Numbered from the stretch's first letter, positions 16,786-27,140 are shown. The stretch is 64,000 bases of DNA from Pseudomonas rhizosphaerae (GCF_000761155.1 NZ_CP009533.1:124001-188000); one strand, 5' to 3'. Notes: a model not told the origin generated them from the letters alone. Numbers and translations: made by a program.

Positions 16786-19700
16786 TTACGCCTGAGGCTT
16801 GGGCTCGTCGTGAGCATCTTGCGCGTCAGCGGCGCTCGATACTTCAGCTTCGGGCTTGAATGCAGCGTTTTTCGCTGCTTCCTCGGCTTCACGCTTGCGG
16901 CGACGCACTTCACGTGGGTCGTTGGGCGCGCGGCCATTGCTTGGCACGGCTGGCGCCGGTTCAGCTTCCTGGATCGGCTCGGGTTCAGCGACCACGACAG
17001 GCTCGCTTGCCGGAACGGGTTCGGCAACCGGCTGGGAAGTAGCCGGTTCAAACCTGACTGGCTCGACCAAAGCAGGCTCGACCACGACGGCATCGACAAA
17101 CACAGGCTCGATGCTCAGCGGCTCAGCGGCAGCGGGTTCGCTGATCTGGTGCAAGGCAGGTTCGACCGGCAGCGAAGGTGCTTCTTCGCTGGCTTGAGCG
17201 ACGGGAGGCTGGAACGCAGACTCGCTGACTTGTGCAGGATCGACCACTACCGGTGCGTCCACTTCGACGTCGGCGCCGGGTGGGCTGATCGGCGTTGGCG
17301 TGGTGTCGAACGGAGGCGTCAGTTCTACCGGCTCGGCGGCGTCCTGTTGCACAGGCTCAGTGGTCTCGGCAGGCTTGGCTGCCTCGACGACAGGCTGTTG
17401 CTCGATCACCGGTGCGGCGCTTTCGTTGACAGGCGCGGCCCAGGTGTCGGGCGCCGAGACCGTCGCAGGGCGCTCGATTTCAGCAGGGCTGTCCGACTGG
17501 GCGGGCGCAGCTGCTGGTGTATCGACAGCGGCTTCGGCGGTCGGCGCGGTGGCGACGATCTCCGGCGCAGCCAGGCTTTCGCTTTCAGCGGTGCTTTCGG
17601 CAGCGGCAGGTTGCACGCTTCGATTGGCTTGCTCGGCCTGTTCATGGGCCTGGGCTTCGGCAGAAGCACTGATGGCGCTTTGCGCAACCACTGCGGTGAC
17701 GGCAACGCCGGCTGCCACGGCTGCACCGTTCGACTCGCCTTCGGTGGCCGACTCGTTCGATTCTTCCGAGCCTTCGATCACGTCCCCGTTGGCGTCGCGC
17801 TGACGCTCGCGGCGGTTGCTGCGGCGACGCTGACCACGGGAGCGACGACGCGGGCGGTCGCCGTCGTTGCCTTCCGGGTTGTCGTCCTGCAGCAGTTCGT
17901 CGTTGGTCAGTGCTTCTTCGGTCGCGCCGACTTCGGATTCGGCAGCGTTTTGCTGTGCGACACGTTCTTCGCGCGCAGGGCGTGGCTGACGTTCTTCGCG
18001 AGCCGGACGCTCTTCGCCTGGGGTACGTTCTTCACGGGCAGGGCGCTCTTCGCGCGGCGCACGTTCTTCACGAGGGGCACGCTCTTCGCGTACTACACGC
18101 TCTTCACGAGGAGCGCGCTCTTCGCGGGCCGGGCGTTCTTCACGCGCGGTCGGCGCATCGAGCGGTTCACGCAGTTCGCGTACCCGTGGTGCGTCGTCGC
18201 CACCATTGCGTGGACGGCGATCCTCACGCGGGGCGCGCGGCTGGCGCTCTTCACGCGGTGCGCGGGCAGGGCGTTCTTCGCGGGCAGCGGGTGCATCCTC
18301 GCGGGCGGAACGGTCTTCGCGCGGTGCACGATCTTCACGCGGCTTGCGCTCTTCGTCGCGACGGCTGTTGCTGCGGTTGCGGCTCTGCTGGCGACCGTTG
18401 CGACGCTCTTCGCGCGCCGGGCGCTCGGTGGTAGTCGCGGCAGGCTTTTCGACGACCACTGGAGCGGCAGGCGCTTCCTTGGTGGCGAAGAGGCTTACCA
18501 GCGACTTGACCAGGCCCTTGAACAGGCTCGGTTCGGCGATCTGGGGAGCAGGCGCCGGCGTCGGTGCTGCAGCAGCCACCGGGGCAGCTTCTTCCGCGGA
18601 AACGGGGGCAGCGGTGCGGGTCGGTGCAGTTTTCACCGCCGCTTCCTGGCGAACCAGGGTGCGAGTGGCAGCGGCTGGCTGGACTTCTTCGACTTCAGCG
18701 GCAGCAGCGGCGATTTCGTAGCTGGACTGGCCGCTGTGGGCTTCCGGGCTGTCATCACGCAGGCGTTGCACTTCGAAATGCGGGGTTTCGAGGTGATCGT
18801 TCGGCAGGATGACGATGCGAGCGCGAGTGCGCAGTTCGATCTTGGTGATCGAGTTGCGTTTTTCATTGAGCAGGAAGGCCGCGACGGGGATCGGCACTTG
18901 CGCGCGAACTTCGGCGGTGCGGTCCTTCAGGGCTTCTTCTTCGATCAGGCGCAGGATGGCCAGCGACAGCGATTCGACGTCACGGATGATGCCGGTGCCG
19001 CTGCAACGCGGGCAGACGATGCCGCTGCTCTCGCCGAGCGAAGGACGCAGGCGCTGACGGGACATTTCCAGCAGACCGAAGCGGGAAATACGACCCACCT
19101 GGACACGGGCGCGGTCGGCTTCCAGCGATTCACGGACCTTGTCTTCCACGGCGCGCTGGTTCTTGGCCGGAGTCATGTCGATGAAGTCGATGACGATCAG
19201 GCCGCCGATGTCGCGCAGGCGCAACTGGCGAGCGATTTCCTCGGCCGCTTCGAGGTTGGTCTGCAGGGCGGTTTCTTCGATGTCGCTGCCCTTGGTGGCG
19301 CGCGCCGAGTTGATGTCGATGGACACCAATGCTTCAGTCGGGTCGATGACGATCGAGCCACCGGAAGGCAGTTCGACCACGCGCTGGAAAGCGGTCTCGA
19401 TCTGGCTTTCGATCTGGAAGCGGTTGAACAGGGGAACGCTGTCTTCGTACAGCTTGATCTTGCTGGCGTACTGCGGCATCACCTGGCGGATGAAGGTCAG
19501 GGCTTCGTCTTGGGCTTCGACGCTGTCGATCAGCACTTCGCCGATGTCCTGGCGCAGGTAGTCGCGGATCGCGCGGATGATGACGTTGCTTTCCTGGTAG
19601 ATCAGGAAAGGCGCGGAGCGGTCCAGGGAAGCTTCCTTGATCGCGGTCCACAGTTGCAGCAGGTAGTCCAGGTCCCACTGCATCTCTTCGCTGCTGCGGC

Positions 19701-20214
19701 CAAGGCCGGCAGTGCGCACGATCAGGCCCATGTCGGCTGGGGCGACCAGACCGTTCAGCGCTTCACGCAGTTCGTTGCGCTCTTCGCCTTCGATACGGCG
19801 CGAGATGCCACCGGCCCGCGGGTTGTTGGGCATCAGCACCAGGTAGCGACCAGCCAGGCTGATGAACGTGGTCAGGGCAGCGCCCTTGTTGCCGCGTTCT
19901 TCCTTCTCGACCTGGACGATGACTTCCTGGCCTTCGCTCAGGACTTCCTTGATGTTGACGCGGCCTTCGGGGTTCTTCTTGAAGTATTCGCGGGAGATTT
20001 CCTTGAGGGGCAGGAAGCCGTGGCGTTCCGAGCCGAAGTCGACGAAGGCGGCCTCAAGGCTGGGTTCGATGCGAGTGATGCGGCCTTTATAGATGTTGGC
20101 CTTTTTCTGCTCGCGGGCGCCTGACTCGATGTCCAGGTCGTAGAGGCGCTGGCCGTCTACCAGGGCAACACGCAACTCTTCGGGTTGAGTTGCGTTAATC
20201 AGCATTCTTTTCAT
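16786..20214 (-). CDS. rne: Ribonuclease E
   Basis: RNase E (1142 residues) is the endonuclease that organises the RNA degradosome at the inner membrane. It has an N-terminal S1 domain (about 38-118), catalytic acidic residues D300 (LVSIDINSA) and D343 (VIDFIDM), and the zinc-link CPRC at 401-404. The C-terminal half from about 510 is low-complexity: an Arg/Glu-rich RNA-binding stretch near 595-760 with many PREER/AREER repeats, then a long Ala/Pro/Glu-rich scaffold. The start at 20214 begins the conserved MKRMLINA sequence; an upstream GTG-type extension is rejected. Very long open frames on the opposite strand are shadows of its biased composition. Confidence 0.97.
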   Translation of the reverse strand: MKRMLINATQPEELRVALVDGQRLYDLDIESGAREQKKANIYKGRITRIEPSLEAAFVDFGSERHGFLPLKEISREYFKKNPEGRVNIKEVLSEGQEVIVQVEKEERGNKGAALTTFISLAGRYLVLMPNNPRAGGISRRIEGEERNELREALNGLVAPADMGLIVRTAGLGRSSEEMQWDLDYLLQLWTAIKEASLDRSAPFLIYQESNVIIRAIRDYLRQDIGEVLIDSVEAQDEALTFIRQVMPQYASKIKLYEDSVPLFNRFQIESQIETAFQRVVELPSGGSIVIDPTEALVSIDINSARATKGSDIEETALQTNLEAAEEIARQLRLRDIGGLIVIDFIDMTPAKNQRAVEDKVRESLEADRARVQVGRISRFGLLEMSRQRLRPSLGESSGIVCPRCSGTGIIRDVESLSLAILRLIEEEALKDRTAEVRAQVPIPVAAFLLNEKRNSITKIELRTRARIVILPNDHLETPHFEVQRLRDDSPEAHSGQSSYEIAAAAAEVEEVQPAAATRTLVRQEAAVKTAPTRTAAPVSAEEAAPVAAAAPTPAPAPQIAEPSLFKGLVKSLVSLFATKEAPAAPVVVEKPAATTTERPAREERRNGRQQSRNRSNSRRDEERKPREDRAPREDRSAREDAPAAREERPARAPREERQPRAPREDRRPRNGGDDAPRVRELREPLDAPTAREERPAREERAPREERVVREERAPREERAPREERPAREERTPGEERPAREERQPRPAREERVAQQNAAESEVGATEEALTNDELLQDDNPEGNDGDRPRRRSRGQRRRSNRRERQRDANGDVIEGSEESNESATEGESNGAAVAAGVAVTAVVAQSAISASAEAQAHEQAEQANRSVQPAAAESTAESESLAAPEIVATAPTAEAAVDTPAAAPAQSDSPAEIERPATVSAPDTWAAPVNESAAPVIEQQPVVEAAKPAETTEPVQQDAAEPVELTPPFDTTPTPISPPGADVEVDAPVVVDPAQVSESAFQPPVAQASEEAPSLPVEPALHQISEPAAAEPLSIEPVFVDAVVVEPALVEPVRFEPATSQPVAEPVPASEPVVVAEPEPIQEAEPAPAVPSNGRAPNDPREVRRRKREAEEAAKNAAFKPEAEVSSAADAQDAHDEPKPQA

Positions 20215-20884
20215 GTAGTACCGTCGGTTTCCGGGCTGCCGGAAACGGCGTTCGGCACACACGACTTCTCACGGTCGGTGTCAGGTGCGTCAACAGGGCC
20301 TAGGCCACTGCAGTGTCCAGCGATATCTGCCCAACAGGGGCGGAACCGCGACGACGCGTCCTGCTTGCTGTGGTGTCAAAAGCACTCAGTCAGGAGGAGG
20401 AATCAATCGTCTGGCGTGGACGCCCTTGAGCGTCTTGTTCAAGACCGGCATGGCAGAAGTGCCTGAGGCTGCTTGCTGCCGCGACGCGGTACTACACGGT
20501 CCGACGGTTGTGCATCTCCACCCTACACGTATCCCTGATAATTCGGGTGCTGCCGCGCGCTGAATCCGCAACGGGTTGGCAATATCGCGAACTTCAATTC
20601 GTAAAGTTCGCCCTGTATGACTAAGGCATTGGGTTTCCGAAGCGCTTACCTGAACTGGGTGAGGGCGACTGCGAAGCGAAAGTGGCGTCGAACAAAGGCA
20701 GGAAGGTGTCCGGTATGCCGGGGTTCCTGGGCTTTTATCGGTCTTCTCGCACCTGCGCGGGCGTTGCCCTCAAACACTCCGTAACTGGCAAAAGCCCCGT
20801 AGGACGGCCTCGCGTCCTCGAGAATTGCGCTGGTCAGGGCCGGTTCATAACCGTTTGTCCGCTGGCCAACCGCTTATGGCGGCG
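20215..20884 (-). ncRNA. Long structured 5' leader of rne (candidate rne-II element)
   Basis: No protein gene is supportable between rne and rluC. On the - strand a strong promoter at 20891-20919 would give a leader of about 670 nt. Enterobacterial rne leaders mediate feedback control by RNase E cleavage, and Pseudomonas rne leaders carry a conserved structure catalogued as the rne-II motif. One clear element is a perfect 8-bp hairpin at 20227-20246 (GTTTCCGG-loop-CCGGAAAC), 13 bases before the start codon. Exact boundaries of the conserved motif cannot be set by eye. Confidence 0.65.
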
Positions 20885-20890
20885 TTCGCG

Positions 20891-20919
20891 ACTATAGCAG
20901 CAATCATTAAGTGCTTCAA
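20891..20919 (-). promoter_or_regulatory. Predicted rne promoter
   Basis: Reading the - strand, TTGAAG (20919-20914), a 17-base spacer and TATAGT (20896-20891) form a near-consensus sigma-70 promoter. Its predicted start, about 20884, implies the long rne leader. It lies only about 30 bases from the rluC start codon, so the divergent promoters must overlap. Confidence 0.78.
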
Positions 20920-20948
20920 ATCCATAAAAAATTGTTATGATCGCGGCC

Positions 20949-21905
20949 ATGACGACTACTACTCCCCCAACCTCCGGCGTTCAGCTGATCGAGGTTGCGC
21001 CGGAACTTGCCGGCCAACGCATAGACAACTTCCTCATTACGGCGCTCAAGGGCGTGCCTAAAACCTTGATCTATCGCATCCTGCGCAAGGGCGAAGTACG
21101 GGTGAACAAAGGGCGCATCAAGCCTGAATACAAGTTGCAGGCCGGCGACATCGTACGCGTGCCGCCCGTGCGCCTGCCCGAGCGCGATGCGCCGGTGCCG
21201 GTGGCGCAAGGGTTGCTGCAGCGCCTCGAGGACGCCATCGTCTACGAAGACAAGGCATTGATCGTGCTGAACAAGCCGGCAGGCATCGCCGTGCACGGCG
21301 GCAGTGGCCTGAGCTTCGGCGTCATCGAAGCCTTTCGCCAGCTGCGTCCCGACACCAAGGAGCTCGAGCTGGTGCATCGCCTGGATCGCGACACCTCGGG
21401 CCTGCTGATGATCGCCAAGAAGCGCAGCATGCTGCGCCACCTGCACGCCGCGCTGCGTGGCGACGGTGTCGACAAGCGTTACATGGCCTTGGTGCGCGGG
21501 CACTGGGCGACTGCCAAGAAGCAGGTCAATGCGCCTTTGCTCAAGAGCAACCTGCGCTCGGGCGAGCGCATGGTCGAGATCAACGAAGAGGGCAAGGAAG
21601 CGCTGACCCTGTTCAAGGTCCTGCGCCGTTTCGGCGACTTCGCAACCATCGTCGAGGCCCGTCCGATTACCGGGCGTACCCATCAGATCCGCGTGCACGC
21701 GCTGCATGCCGGGCATGAAATCGCTGGCGACACCAAGTACGGTGACGAGAACTTCTCCAAGGAAATTCGCGACCTGGGTGGCAAGCGCCTGTTTCTGCAT
21801 GCCTACGCGCTGACCGTGCCGCTGCCCGATGGCGGCGAACTCAAGGTCGAGGCACCGGTCGACGATGTCTGGGCCAAGACCGTGGAGCGACTGAGTGCAA
21901 GCTGA
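20949..21905 (+). CDS. rluC: 23S rRNA pseudouridine(955/2504/2580) synthase RluC
   Basis: RluC (318 residues) converts three uridines of 23S rRNA (955, 2504 and 2580 in E. coli) to pseudouridine. It has an N-terminal S4 domain (about 20-75) and the catalytic HRLDRDTSG motif with the nucleophilic Asp near residue 142. This is intact, in contrast to the altered homologue at 7956-8666. An ATG four codons earlier (20937) is possible, but the MTTTT start is the family norm. Neither start has a good Shine-Dalgarno, and a TATGAT at 20936-20941 overlaps the upstream ATG. The gene overlaps the HAD gene by 11 bases. Confidence 0.95.
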   Translation: MTTTTPPTSGVQLIEVAPELAGQRIDNFLITALKGVPKTLIYRILRKGEVRVNKGRIKPEYKLQAGDIVRVPPVRLPERDAPVPVAQGLLQRLEDAIVYEDKALIVLNKPAGIAVHGGSGLSFGVIEAFRQLRPDTKELELVHRLDRDTSGLLMIAKKRSMLRHLHAALRGDGVDKRYMALVRGHWATAKKQVNAPLLKSNLRSGERMVEINEEGKEALTLFKVLRRFGDFATIVEARPITGRTHQIRVHALHAGHEIAGDTKYGDENFSKEIRDLGGKRLFLHAYALTVPLPDGGELKVEAPVDDVWAKTVERLSAS

Positions 21906-22593
21906 TTACAAACTGCTGATTTTCGACTGGGATGGCACGCTGTGTGATTCCATCGGCCGAATCGTCGAGGCCATGCACGCTGCGGCGACGCTTTCAGGGT
22001 ATCTGCCGTGCAGCGACGAGGCGGTCAAGGGCATTATCGGCCTGGCGTTGTCGGAGGCCATTGGCGTGCTGTATCCCCAGCTCGACGAAGGGCAGGTAAC
22101 AGCCATGCGCAATCACTATGCGGATGCCTACATGGCCCTCGATGCCACCCCCTCGTCGCTGTTCCCCGGCGTCCGCGAGGCCTTGCTGGGGTTTCGCGAA
22201 CAGGGTTACCGCATCGCCGTGGCAACCGGCAAGGCCAGGCGGGGGCTGGATCGTGTACTCAAGGCGCAGGGCTGGGAAGACTTCTTCGACATTACCCGCG
22301 CAGCCGATGAAACCCGCGGCAAGCCCCATCCTCTGATGCTTGAGCAGATCATGAGCCATTGCGGGGTCGCGCCGCAGCATTCGCTGATGGTGGGCGATGC
22401 TTCGTTCGATCTGCTGATGGCGCGCAATGCTGGCATGCACAGCGTAGCCGTGGGCTATGGAGCACTGCCACTGCATGTGCTGCAGCAATATGAGCCGCAG
22501 TTGTGCATCGAATCGTTCGATCAGTTGCCGCCGTGGCTGGACAGTCGTCGCGCCGGCGCGCATGGCCTTGAGCAAGGAGTAGAGAATGTCTGA
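21895..22593 (+). CDS. HAD-superfamily hydrolase (phosphoglycolate-phosphatase-like)
   Basis: A 232-residue HAD family IA hydrolase. Motif I is [10 protein letters not shown] (nucleophile D in the first DWD), motif II lies in [10 protein letters not shown], the motif III lysine is in ETRGKPHP, and motif IV is [11 protein letters not shown]. The cap domain is helical, as in Gph-like enzymes. The start codon is GTG at 21895, inside the end of rluC, and its own stop overlaps the S49 peptidase start by 8 bases. Translation is therefore probably coupled. The physiological substrate is unknown; it may be a house-cleaning phosphatase. Confidence 0.9.
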   Translation: MQADYKLLIFDWDGTLCDSIGRIVEAMHAAATLSGYLPCSDEAVKGIIGLALSEAIGVLYPQLDEGQVTAMRNHYADAYMALDATPSSLFPGVREALLGFREQGYRIAVATGKARRGLDRVLKAQGWEDFFDITRAADETRGKPHPLMLEQIMSHCGVAPQHSLMVGDASFDLLMARNAGMHSVAVGYGALPLHVLQQYEPQLCIESFDQLPPWLDSRRAGAHGLEQGVENV

Positions 22594-23584
22594 CCAATGG
22601 AAAGCGCCGCGCAGCGAAGACGAGAGCGCCCCCATCGGCGATGAGAAAAGCTGGCGACTGCTGGAAAAGACGCTGCTGGCCAGCGTCCAGGAACAGCGGC
22701 GAGCGCGCCGCTGGGGCATCTTCTTCAAGTTGCTGACCTTTATCTACCTGTTCGGCGCGATCTTTCTGTTTTCGCCGCTGCTGGACATGGAAAAGGCAAC
22801 GACCGGCAGTGACTCCGGGTACACCGCGGTGATCGACGTGCGCGGCGTGATTGCCGACAAGGAAGCGGCAAGTGCGGACAATATCGTCGGTAGCCTGCGC
22901 AACGCCTTTGAAGACGCCAAGGTAAAAGGCGTGATCCTGCGCATCAACAGTCCAGGCGGCAGTCCGGTGCAATCGGGCTATGTGTTCGACGAAATTCGTC
23001 GCCTGCGCGGCGAGCACCCGGACATCAAGGTTTACGCGGTAATCGCCGACCTTGGTGCATCCGGCGCCTATTACATCGCCAGCGCGGCGGACCAGATCTA
23101 TGCGGACAAATCCAGTCTGGTGGGCTCCATCGGCGTGACTGCAGCCGGCTATGGCTTCGTCGGCACCATGGAAAAGCTGGGCGTGGAGCGACGTGCCTAT
23201 ACCTCGGGTGAGCACAAGGCATTCCTCGATCCGTTCCAGCCGCAGCGCGCGGACGAAACCGAATTCTGGAAGGGTGTGCTGGCCACGACTCATCGGCAGT
23301 TCATCGACAGCGTGAAGGCTGGGCGTGGCGACCGACTCAAGGACAAGGAGCATCCCGAGCTGTTTTCCGGGTTGATCTGGTCGGGCGAGCAGGCATTGCA
23401 GTTGGGTCTGGTCGACGCCTTGGGCAGCAGCAGCATGGTTGCGCGCGACGTGATCGGCGCCAAGGAGATGGTCGACTTCACCGTGAAGGAATCGCCATTG
23501 GACCGCTTCTCTAAAAAATTCGGTGCCAGCGTTGCCGATCGCATTGCCCTGTGGATGGGGTTCCAGGGGCCTAGCCTGCGCTGA
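22586..23584 (+). CDS. sppA: S49-family signal peptide peptidase (SppA-type)
   Basis: A 332-residue membrane-anchored serine protease of family S49 in the short, half-length form. A single membrane segment (about residues 46-65) anchors the protein. The catalytic Ser is in LGASGAYYIA (about 154-163) and the general-base Lys in GEHKAFLDPF (about 211-220), giving the Ser-Lys dyad of SppA. It degrades leftover signal peptides and possibly misfolded membrane proteins. It is the third gene of the rluC-HAD-sppA unit, overlapping the HAD gene. Confidence 0.92.
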   Translation: MSDQWKAPRSEDESAPIGDEKSWRLLEKTLLASVQEQRRARRWGIFFKLLTFIYLFGAIFLFSPLLDMEKATTGSDSGYTAVIDVRGVIADKEAASADNIVGSLRNAFEDAKVKGVILRINSPGGSPVQSGYVFDEIRRLRGEHPDIKVYAVIADLGASGAYYIASAADQIYADKSSLVGSIGVTAAGYGFVGTMEKLGVERRAYTSGEHKAFLDPFQPQRADETEFWKGVLATTHRQFIDSVKAGRGDRLKDKEHPELFSGLIWSGEQALQLGLVDALGSSSMVARDVIGAKEMVDFTVKESPLDRFSKKFGASVADRIALWMGFQGPSLR

Positions 23585-23646
23585 GGTTATGCGGTGCGGT
23601 CAAGAGTCCTCTGCCCGCGAAGGCGACGGTGATCGCTGCGCAGGGC

Positions 23647-24225
23647 TCAAGGGATTTGCACACCCTCTTTGAGCAACATGTCCACCAGACGAATCAGCGG
23701 CAGGCCGACCAGGCTGGTGGCATCTGGACCTTCGGTGCTCTGGAATAAGCTCACACCCAACCCTTCGGCCTTGAAGCTGCCGGCGCAGTCGTAGGGTTGC
23801 TCTGCCAATAGGTAGCGCTCAATGGTGGCGGCCGACAGTGGGCGCATGTTCACTGTGAACGGCACCACATCGACCTGGCATTCGCCACTGTCCACATTCA
23901 ATAGCGCCAGCCCGGTCAGGAACGTGACGGACTGCCCGCTGGCCGCCATTAATTGCTCGTACGCGTGCTCGAAGTCCAAAGGTTTACCCAGGATCCTGTC
24001 GCCCAGTACGGCGACCTGGTCCGAACCGATGATCAGGTGTCCGGGGTGGCGGGCGGACAACGCCCTGGCTTTCTGCTCGGCCAGGCGCTTGACCAGTGCG
24101 CATGCAGGCTCGTCGGGCAGATGGCTTTCGTCGATATCGGGCGACGCACACGTGAACGGCAGCCGCAGCCGGGACAGCAGTTCGCGGCGGTAGGGGGAGC
24201 TGGAAGCGAGTAGCAGGGCTGGCAT
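23647..24225 (-). CDS. Maf-family 7-methyl-GTP pyrophosphatase (YceF subgroup)
   Basis: This 192-residue Maf protein is a nucleotide pyrophosphatase. The YceF subgroup acts on 7-methyl-GTP to keep modified nucleotides out of nucleic acids. The family start LLLASSSPYRRELLSRL, the IGSDQVAVLGDRILGKP segment (about residues 67-83) and the EGPDATSLVGLPLIRL C-terminal motif are visible. The ATG at 24225 follows AGGAG, and upstream extension is rejected. It is the only - strand gene in the rluC-to-tatD block and sits divergent from yceD, the usual placement for yceF. Confidence 0.9.
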   Translation of the reverse strand: MPALLLASSSPYRRELLSRLRLPFTCASPDIDESHLPDEPACALVKRLAEQKARALSARHPGHLIIGSDQVAVLGDRILGKPLDFEHAYEQLMAASGQSVTFLTGLALLNVDSGECQVDVVPFTVNMRPLSAATIERYLLAEQPYDCAGSFKAEGLGVSLFQSTEGPDATSLVGLPLIRLVDMLLKEGVQIP

Positions 24226-24281
24226 GGCAGGCTCCTGTGGATGAACGGCCACTCTATCACGCACCAGGGCCTGAATTTCCT

Positions 24282-24310
24282 TTGACAGGTGCGGGGGTCG
24301 TCCCTAGAAT
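24282..24310 (+). promoter_or_regulatory. Near-consensus promoter of yceD-rpmF-plsX
   Basis: TTGACA (24282-24287), a 17-base spacer and TAGAAT (24305-24310) form an almost ideal sigma-70 promoter. The expected start site, about 24316-24318, is only 2-4 bases before the yceD ATG at 24320. Confidence 0.9.
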
Positions 24311-24319
24311 GCTGCGCCT

Positions 24320-24847
24320 ATGTTGAATGACCCGATTCCACCTCACGTTGACCCGCGCAAATTGGCAGATCGTGGCGTAACCCTTGAAGGTTCGCTGCAG
24401 TTGGCCGATTTGGAGAGACTCTGCGACCCGCTTTCCGACAACGTCGGTACGGTGCAGGCCAAATTCATTTTCGAGCGAGACGAACGCAAAGCCGTGGTTA
24501 TCCACAGCTGCCTGGACGTCGAAGTCAAGATGGTTTGCCAGCGTTGTCTTGAGCTGGTAACCCTGCCGATCCACAGCGAATGCAGTTACGCCGTGGTGAA
24601 GGAGGGTGCGAACACCCAGTCGTTACCGAAAGGTTATGACGTGCTGGAACTGGGCGAAGATCCATTGGATCTGCAGGCGCTGGTCGAGGAGGAGCTATTG
24701 CTCGCCTTGCCTATCGTGCCTGCTCATCATCCGGAAGAATGCCAGCAGCCGGCGGGAGCAGATGATCCCGATCCGAGCGAGGACGAGGTAACGCGGTCCA
24801 ACCCGTTCAGTGTATTGGCGCAGTTAAAGCGTGACCCAAACGTTTAG
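24320..24847 (+). CDS. yceD: 23S rRNA accumulation protein YceD (DUF177)
   Basis: YceD/DUF177 (175 residues) is needed for normal 23S rRNA accumulation and is almost always encoded next to rpmF. The characteristic CxxC is seen in MVCQRCLELV near residue 75, together with a second acidic half. The C-terminus ends NPFSVLAQLKR, typical of the family. The gene begins immediately after a near-consensus promoter with no Shine-Dalgarno, so the transcript is probably leaderless. It is separated from rpmF by 13 bases. Confidence 0.94.
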   Translation: MLNDPIPPHVDPRKLADRGVTLEGSLQLADLERLCDPLSDNVGTVQAKFIFERDERKAVVIHSCLDVEVKMVCQRCLELVTLPIHSECSYAVVKEGANTQSLPKGYDVLELGEDPLDLQALVEEELLLALPIVPAHHPEECQQPAGADDPDPSEDEVTRSNPFSVLAQLKRDPNV

Positions 24848-24860
24848 GAGTTAATCAATT

Positions 24861-25043
24861 ATGGCTGTTCAGCAGAACAAAAAATCCCGCTCTGCCCGTG
24901 ACATGCGCCGTTCGCACGACGCACTCGAGGCAAGCACCCTGTCGGTCGAAAAGACCACCGGTGAAGTGCACCTGCGTCACCACGTATCGCCAGAAGGCGT
25001 ATACCGTGGCCGTAAAGTGATCGACAAGGGCGCTGACGAGTAA
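24861..25043 (+). CDS. rpmF: 50S ribosomal protein bL32
   Basis: bL32 (60 residues) is a small basic protein of the large ribosomal subunit. The N-terminal [19 protein letters not shown] is diagnostic, and the rest ([21 protein letters not shown]) is the C-terminal part. It has no zinc-binding cysteine pairs, so it is the zinc-independent form. AGGAG (24848-24852) precedes the start. It sits between yceD and plsX, linking ribosome and fatty acid synthesis in one transcript. Confidence 0.98.
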
Positions 25044-25046
25044 ATC

Positions 25047-26057
25047 TTGTCCGCTCAGTCCGTCGCGATTGATGCAATGGGCGGGGACTTCGGTCCCCGC
25101 AGCATTGTTCAGGCCAGCCTTGCCTGCCTGTCCGCTACGCCCTCGCTGCACCTGACCCTCGTCGGTCATCCCCAACTCCTCGAAGAACTGATTGCCAGCC
25201 AGCCGGCGGTGGATCGCTCACGCCTGCACGTCGCTGCCGCCAGCGAAGTCGTCGGCATGGACGAGCGCCCGTCACAGGCGTTGCGCGGCAAGCCCGATTC
25301 CTCGATGCGAGTGGCGCTGCAGTTGCTGCGCGACGAGCAGGTCCAGGCTGTGGTCAGCGCGGGTAACACCGGGGCCTTGATGGCGCTGTCCAGGTATTTG
25401 CTCAAGACGCTGCCTGGCATCGACCGCCCGGCCATGATGGCCGCCATCCCCACGCGGGGAGGCTACTGCCAGCTGCTGGACCTGGGCGCCAACGTCGATT
25501 GCAGCGCCGAGCATCTGTATCAGTTCGCCGTGATGGGCTCGGTGGCGGCTCAGGCCCTGGGTGTCGAACGGCCCCGGGTAGCGCTGCTCAACGTCGGTAC
25601 TGAGGACATCAAGGGCAACCAGCAGGTCAAGCTGGCAGCGAGCCTGTTGCGCAAGGCGCAGGGCCTGAACTACACCGGCTTCATTGAAGGAGATGGTGTG
25701 TTCCGAGGTGAGGCCGATGTGGTGGTGTGCGACGGCTTCGTCGGCAATATTCTGCTCAAGTCCAACGAGGGTTTGGCCGGCATGTTCGCCGAGCGCGTTC
25801 AGGCGTTGTTTCAAAGCAGTCTGATGGCGCGGGCCGTGGGCGCCTTGGCCATGCCGCTGCTCAAGCGCTTGCAGGCTGACCTGGCGCCGGCGCGCTACAA
25901 CGGCGCCAGTTTTCTCGGCTTGCAAGGCATCGTGGTCAAGAGCCACGGCGCCGCTGGCGTGGAGGGACTGCAGTGCGCCATAGACCGGGCACGGGACGAG
26001 ATTCGTGAAAACCTGCCGCAGCGCCTGCATGGGCGGCTGGCGCAGATGCTGCTTTAG
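25047..26057 (+). CDS. plsX: Phosphate acyltransferase PlsX
   Basis: PlsX (336 residues) makes acyl-phosphate from acyl-ACP, the first step of phosphatidic acid synthesis by the PlsX/PlsY route. The opening [16 protein letters not shown] sequence (here [14 protein letters not shown]) and [18 protein letters not shown] and [13 protein letters not shown] motifs are intact. The only start that preserves the family N-terminus is TTG at 25047, three bases after the rpmF stop, so this is a rare-start gene, probably translated by coupling to rpmF. Confidence 0.96.
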   Translation: MSAQSVAIDAMGGDFGPRSIVQASLACLSATPSLHLTLVGHPQLLEELIASQPAVDRSRLHVAAASEVVGMDERPSQALRGKPDSSMRVALQLLRDEQVQAVVSAGNTGALMALSRYLLKTLPGIDRPAMMAAIPTRGGYCQLLDLGANVDCSAEHLYQFAVMGSVAAQALGVERPRVALLNVGTEDIKGNQQVKLAASLLRKAQGLNYTGFIEGDGVFRGEADVVVCDGFVGNILLKSNEGLAGMFAERVQALFQSSLMARAVGALAMPLLKRLQADLAPARYNGASFLGLQGIVVKSHGAAGVEGLQCAIDRARDEIRENLPQRLHGRLAQMLL

Positions 26058-26186
26058 GCGTGCCCGGCCGGAGGTGCTTGAATGTGACCACTGGCAGGCA
26101 TACGTTATCCAACTGTCAGTTCAGCGCGCCGGGTACGCTCCCGGCGTCGAATTTTCCGGCAACAAGATCATACAAGGGCTTGTTCA

Positions 26187-27125
26187 ATGTCTGCATCCCT
26201 CGCATTCGTTTTCCCGGGGCAAGGTTCCCAGTCGCTCGGCATGCTGGCCGAACTGGGCGCGCAGTACCCCTTGGTCATGGAGACCTTCAAGGAGGCTTCC
26301 GACGCCTTGGGCTATGACCTCTGGACGCTGGTCCAGCAAGGTCCGGTCGAAAGGCTCAATCAGACCGACAAGACGCAGCCCGCCATTCTTGCCGCTTCCA
26401 TCGCCTTGTGGCGCCTGTGGTTGGCCGAGGGTGGCGAGCGTCCGGCCTATGTTGCCGGCCATAGCCTGGGCGAATACAGCGCGCTGGTGGCTGCGGGCTG
26501 CCTGTCGCTGGCCGATGCGGTCAAGCTGGTGGAGCGTCGCGGCCAGCTGATGCAGGAAGCGGTACCGGCCGGGCAGGGCGCGATGGCGGCCATTCTCGGC
26601 CTGGAAGATGCCGATGTGCTGGCCGCTTGTGCGGAAGCTGCGCAAGGCGAAGTGGTCAGCGCGGTCAACTTCAATTCCCCCGGCCAGGTGGTGATTGCCG
26701 GCGCTGCGCAAGCCGTCGCCCGTGCCATCGAGCTGTGCAAGGCCCGTGGCGCCAAGCGGGCAATGCCATTGCCGGTTAGCGTCCCGTCGCACTGCGCATT
26801 GATGAAGCCGGCCGCCGAGCGCTTCGCCGAATCGGTCAATGCCATCGACTGGCAGGCCCCGCAGATTCCGGTCGTGCAGAACGTCAGTGCCGGCGTACCG
26901 GCCGATCTTGAAACCCTCAAGCGCGATCTGCTCGAACAGTTGTACAAGCCAGTGCGCTGGGTTGAAACCGTGCAGTACCTGGCCGCTCAAGGCGCGCCGC
27001 GCCTGGTGGAATGCGGTCCGGGCAAGGTCCTGGCGGGCCTCAACAAGCGCTGCGCCGATGGCGTGAGCACCGAAAACCTGAACACCCCCGAAGCCTTCGC
27101 TGCCGCTCGCGCGGCGCAGGCCTGA
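26187..27125 (+). CDS. fabD: Malonyl-CoA:ACP transacylase FabD
   Basis: FabD (312 residues) transfers malonyl from CoA to acyl carrier protein for fatty acid chain initiation and extension. The N-terminal FVFPGQGSQSLGML, the catalytic serine in GHSLGEYSALVAAG (about residues 90-103) and the PVSVPSHCALM histidine region near 200 are intact. The gap to plsX is 129 bases, long enough for a separate promoter, though none was convincing. An AAGGG precedes the ATG. fabG follows after 15 bases. Confidence 0.97.
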   Translation: MSASLAFVFPGQGSQSLGMLAELGAQYPLVMETFKEASDALGYDLWTLVQQGPVERLNQTDKTQPAILAASIALWRLWLAEGGERPAYVAGHSLGEYSALVAAGCLSLADAVKLVERRGQLMQEAVPAGQGAMAAILGLEDADVLAACAEAAQGEVVSAVNFNSPGQVVIAGAAQAVARAIELCKARGAKRAMPLPVSVPSHCALMKPAAERFAESVNAIDWQAPQIPVVQNVSAGVPADLETLKRDLLEQLYKPVRWVETVQYLAAQGAPRLVECGPGKVLAGLNKRCADGVSTENLNTPEAFAAARAAQA

Positions 27126-27140
27126 TCAAGGAGAACTTGC

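Noticed and set aside
16810..20124. A very long open frame antisense to rne, plus many others antisense to kup, recA, rapA and quiP
   Set aside because: They mirror high-GC coding strands, have no recognisable domains or ribosome-binding sites, and their residue composition reflects the complement of the real genes.
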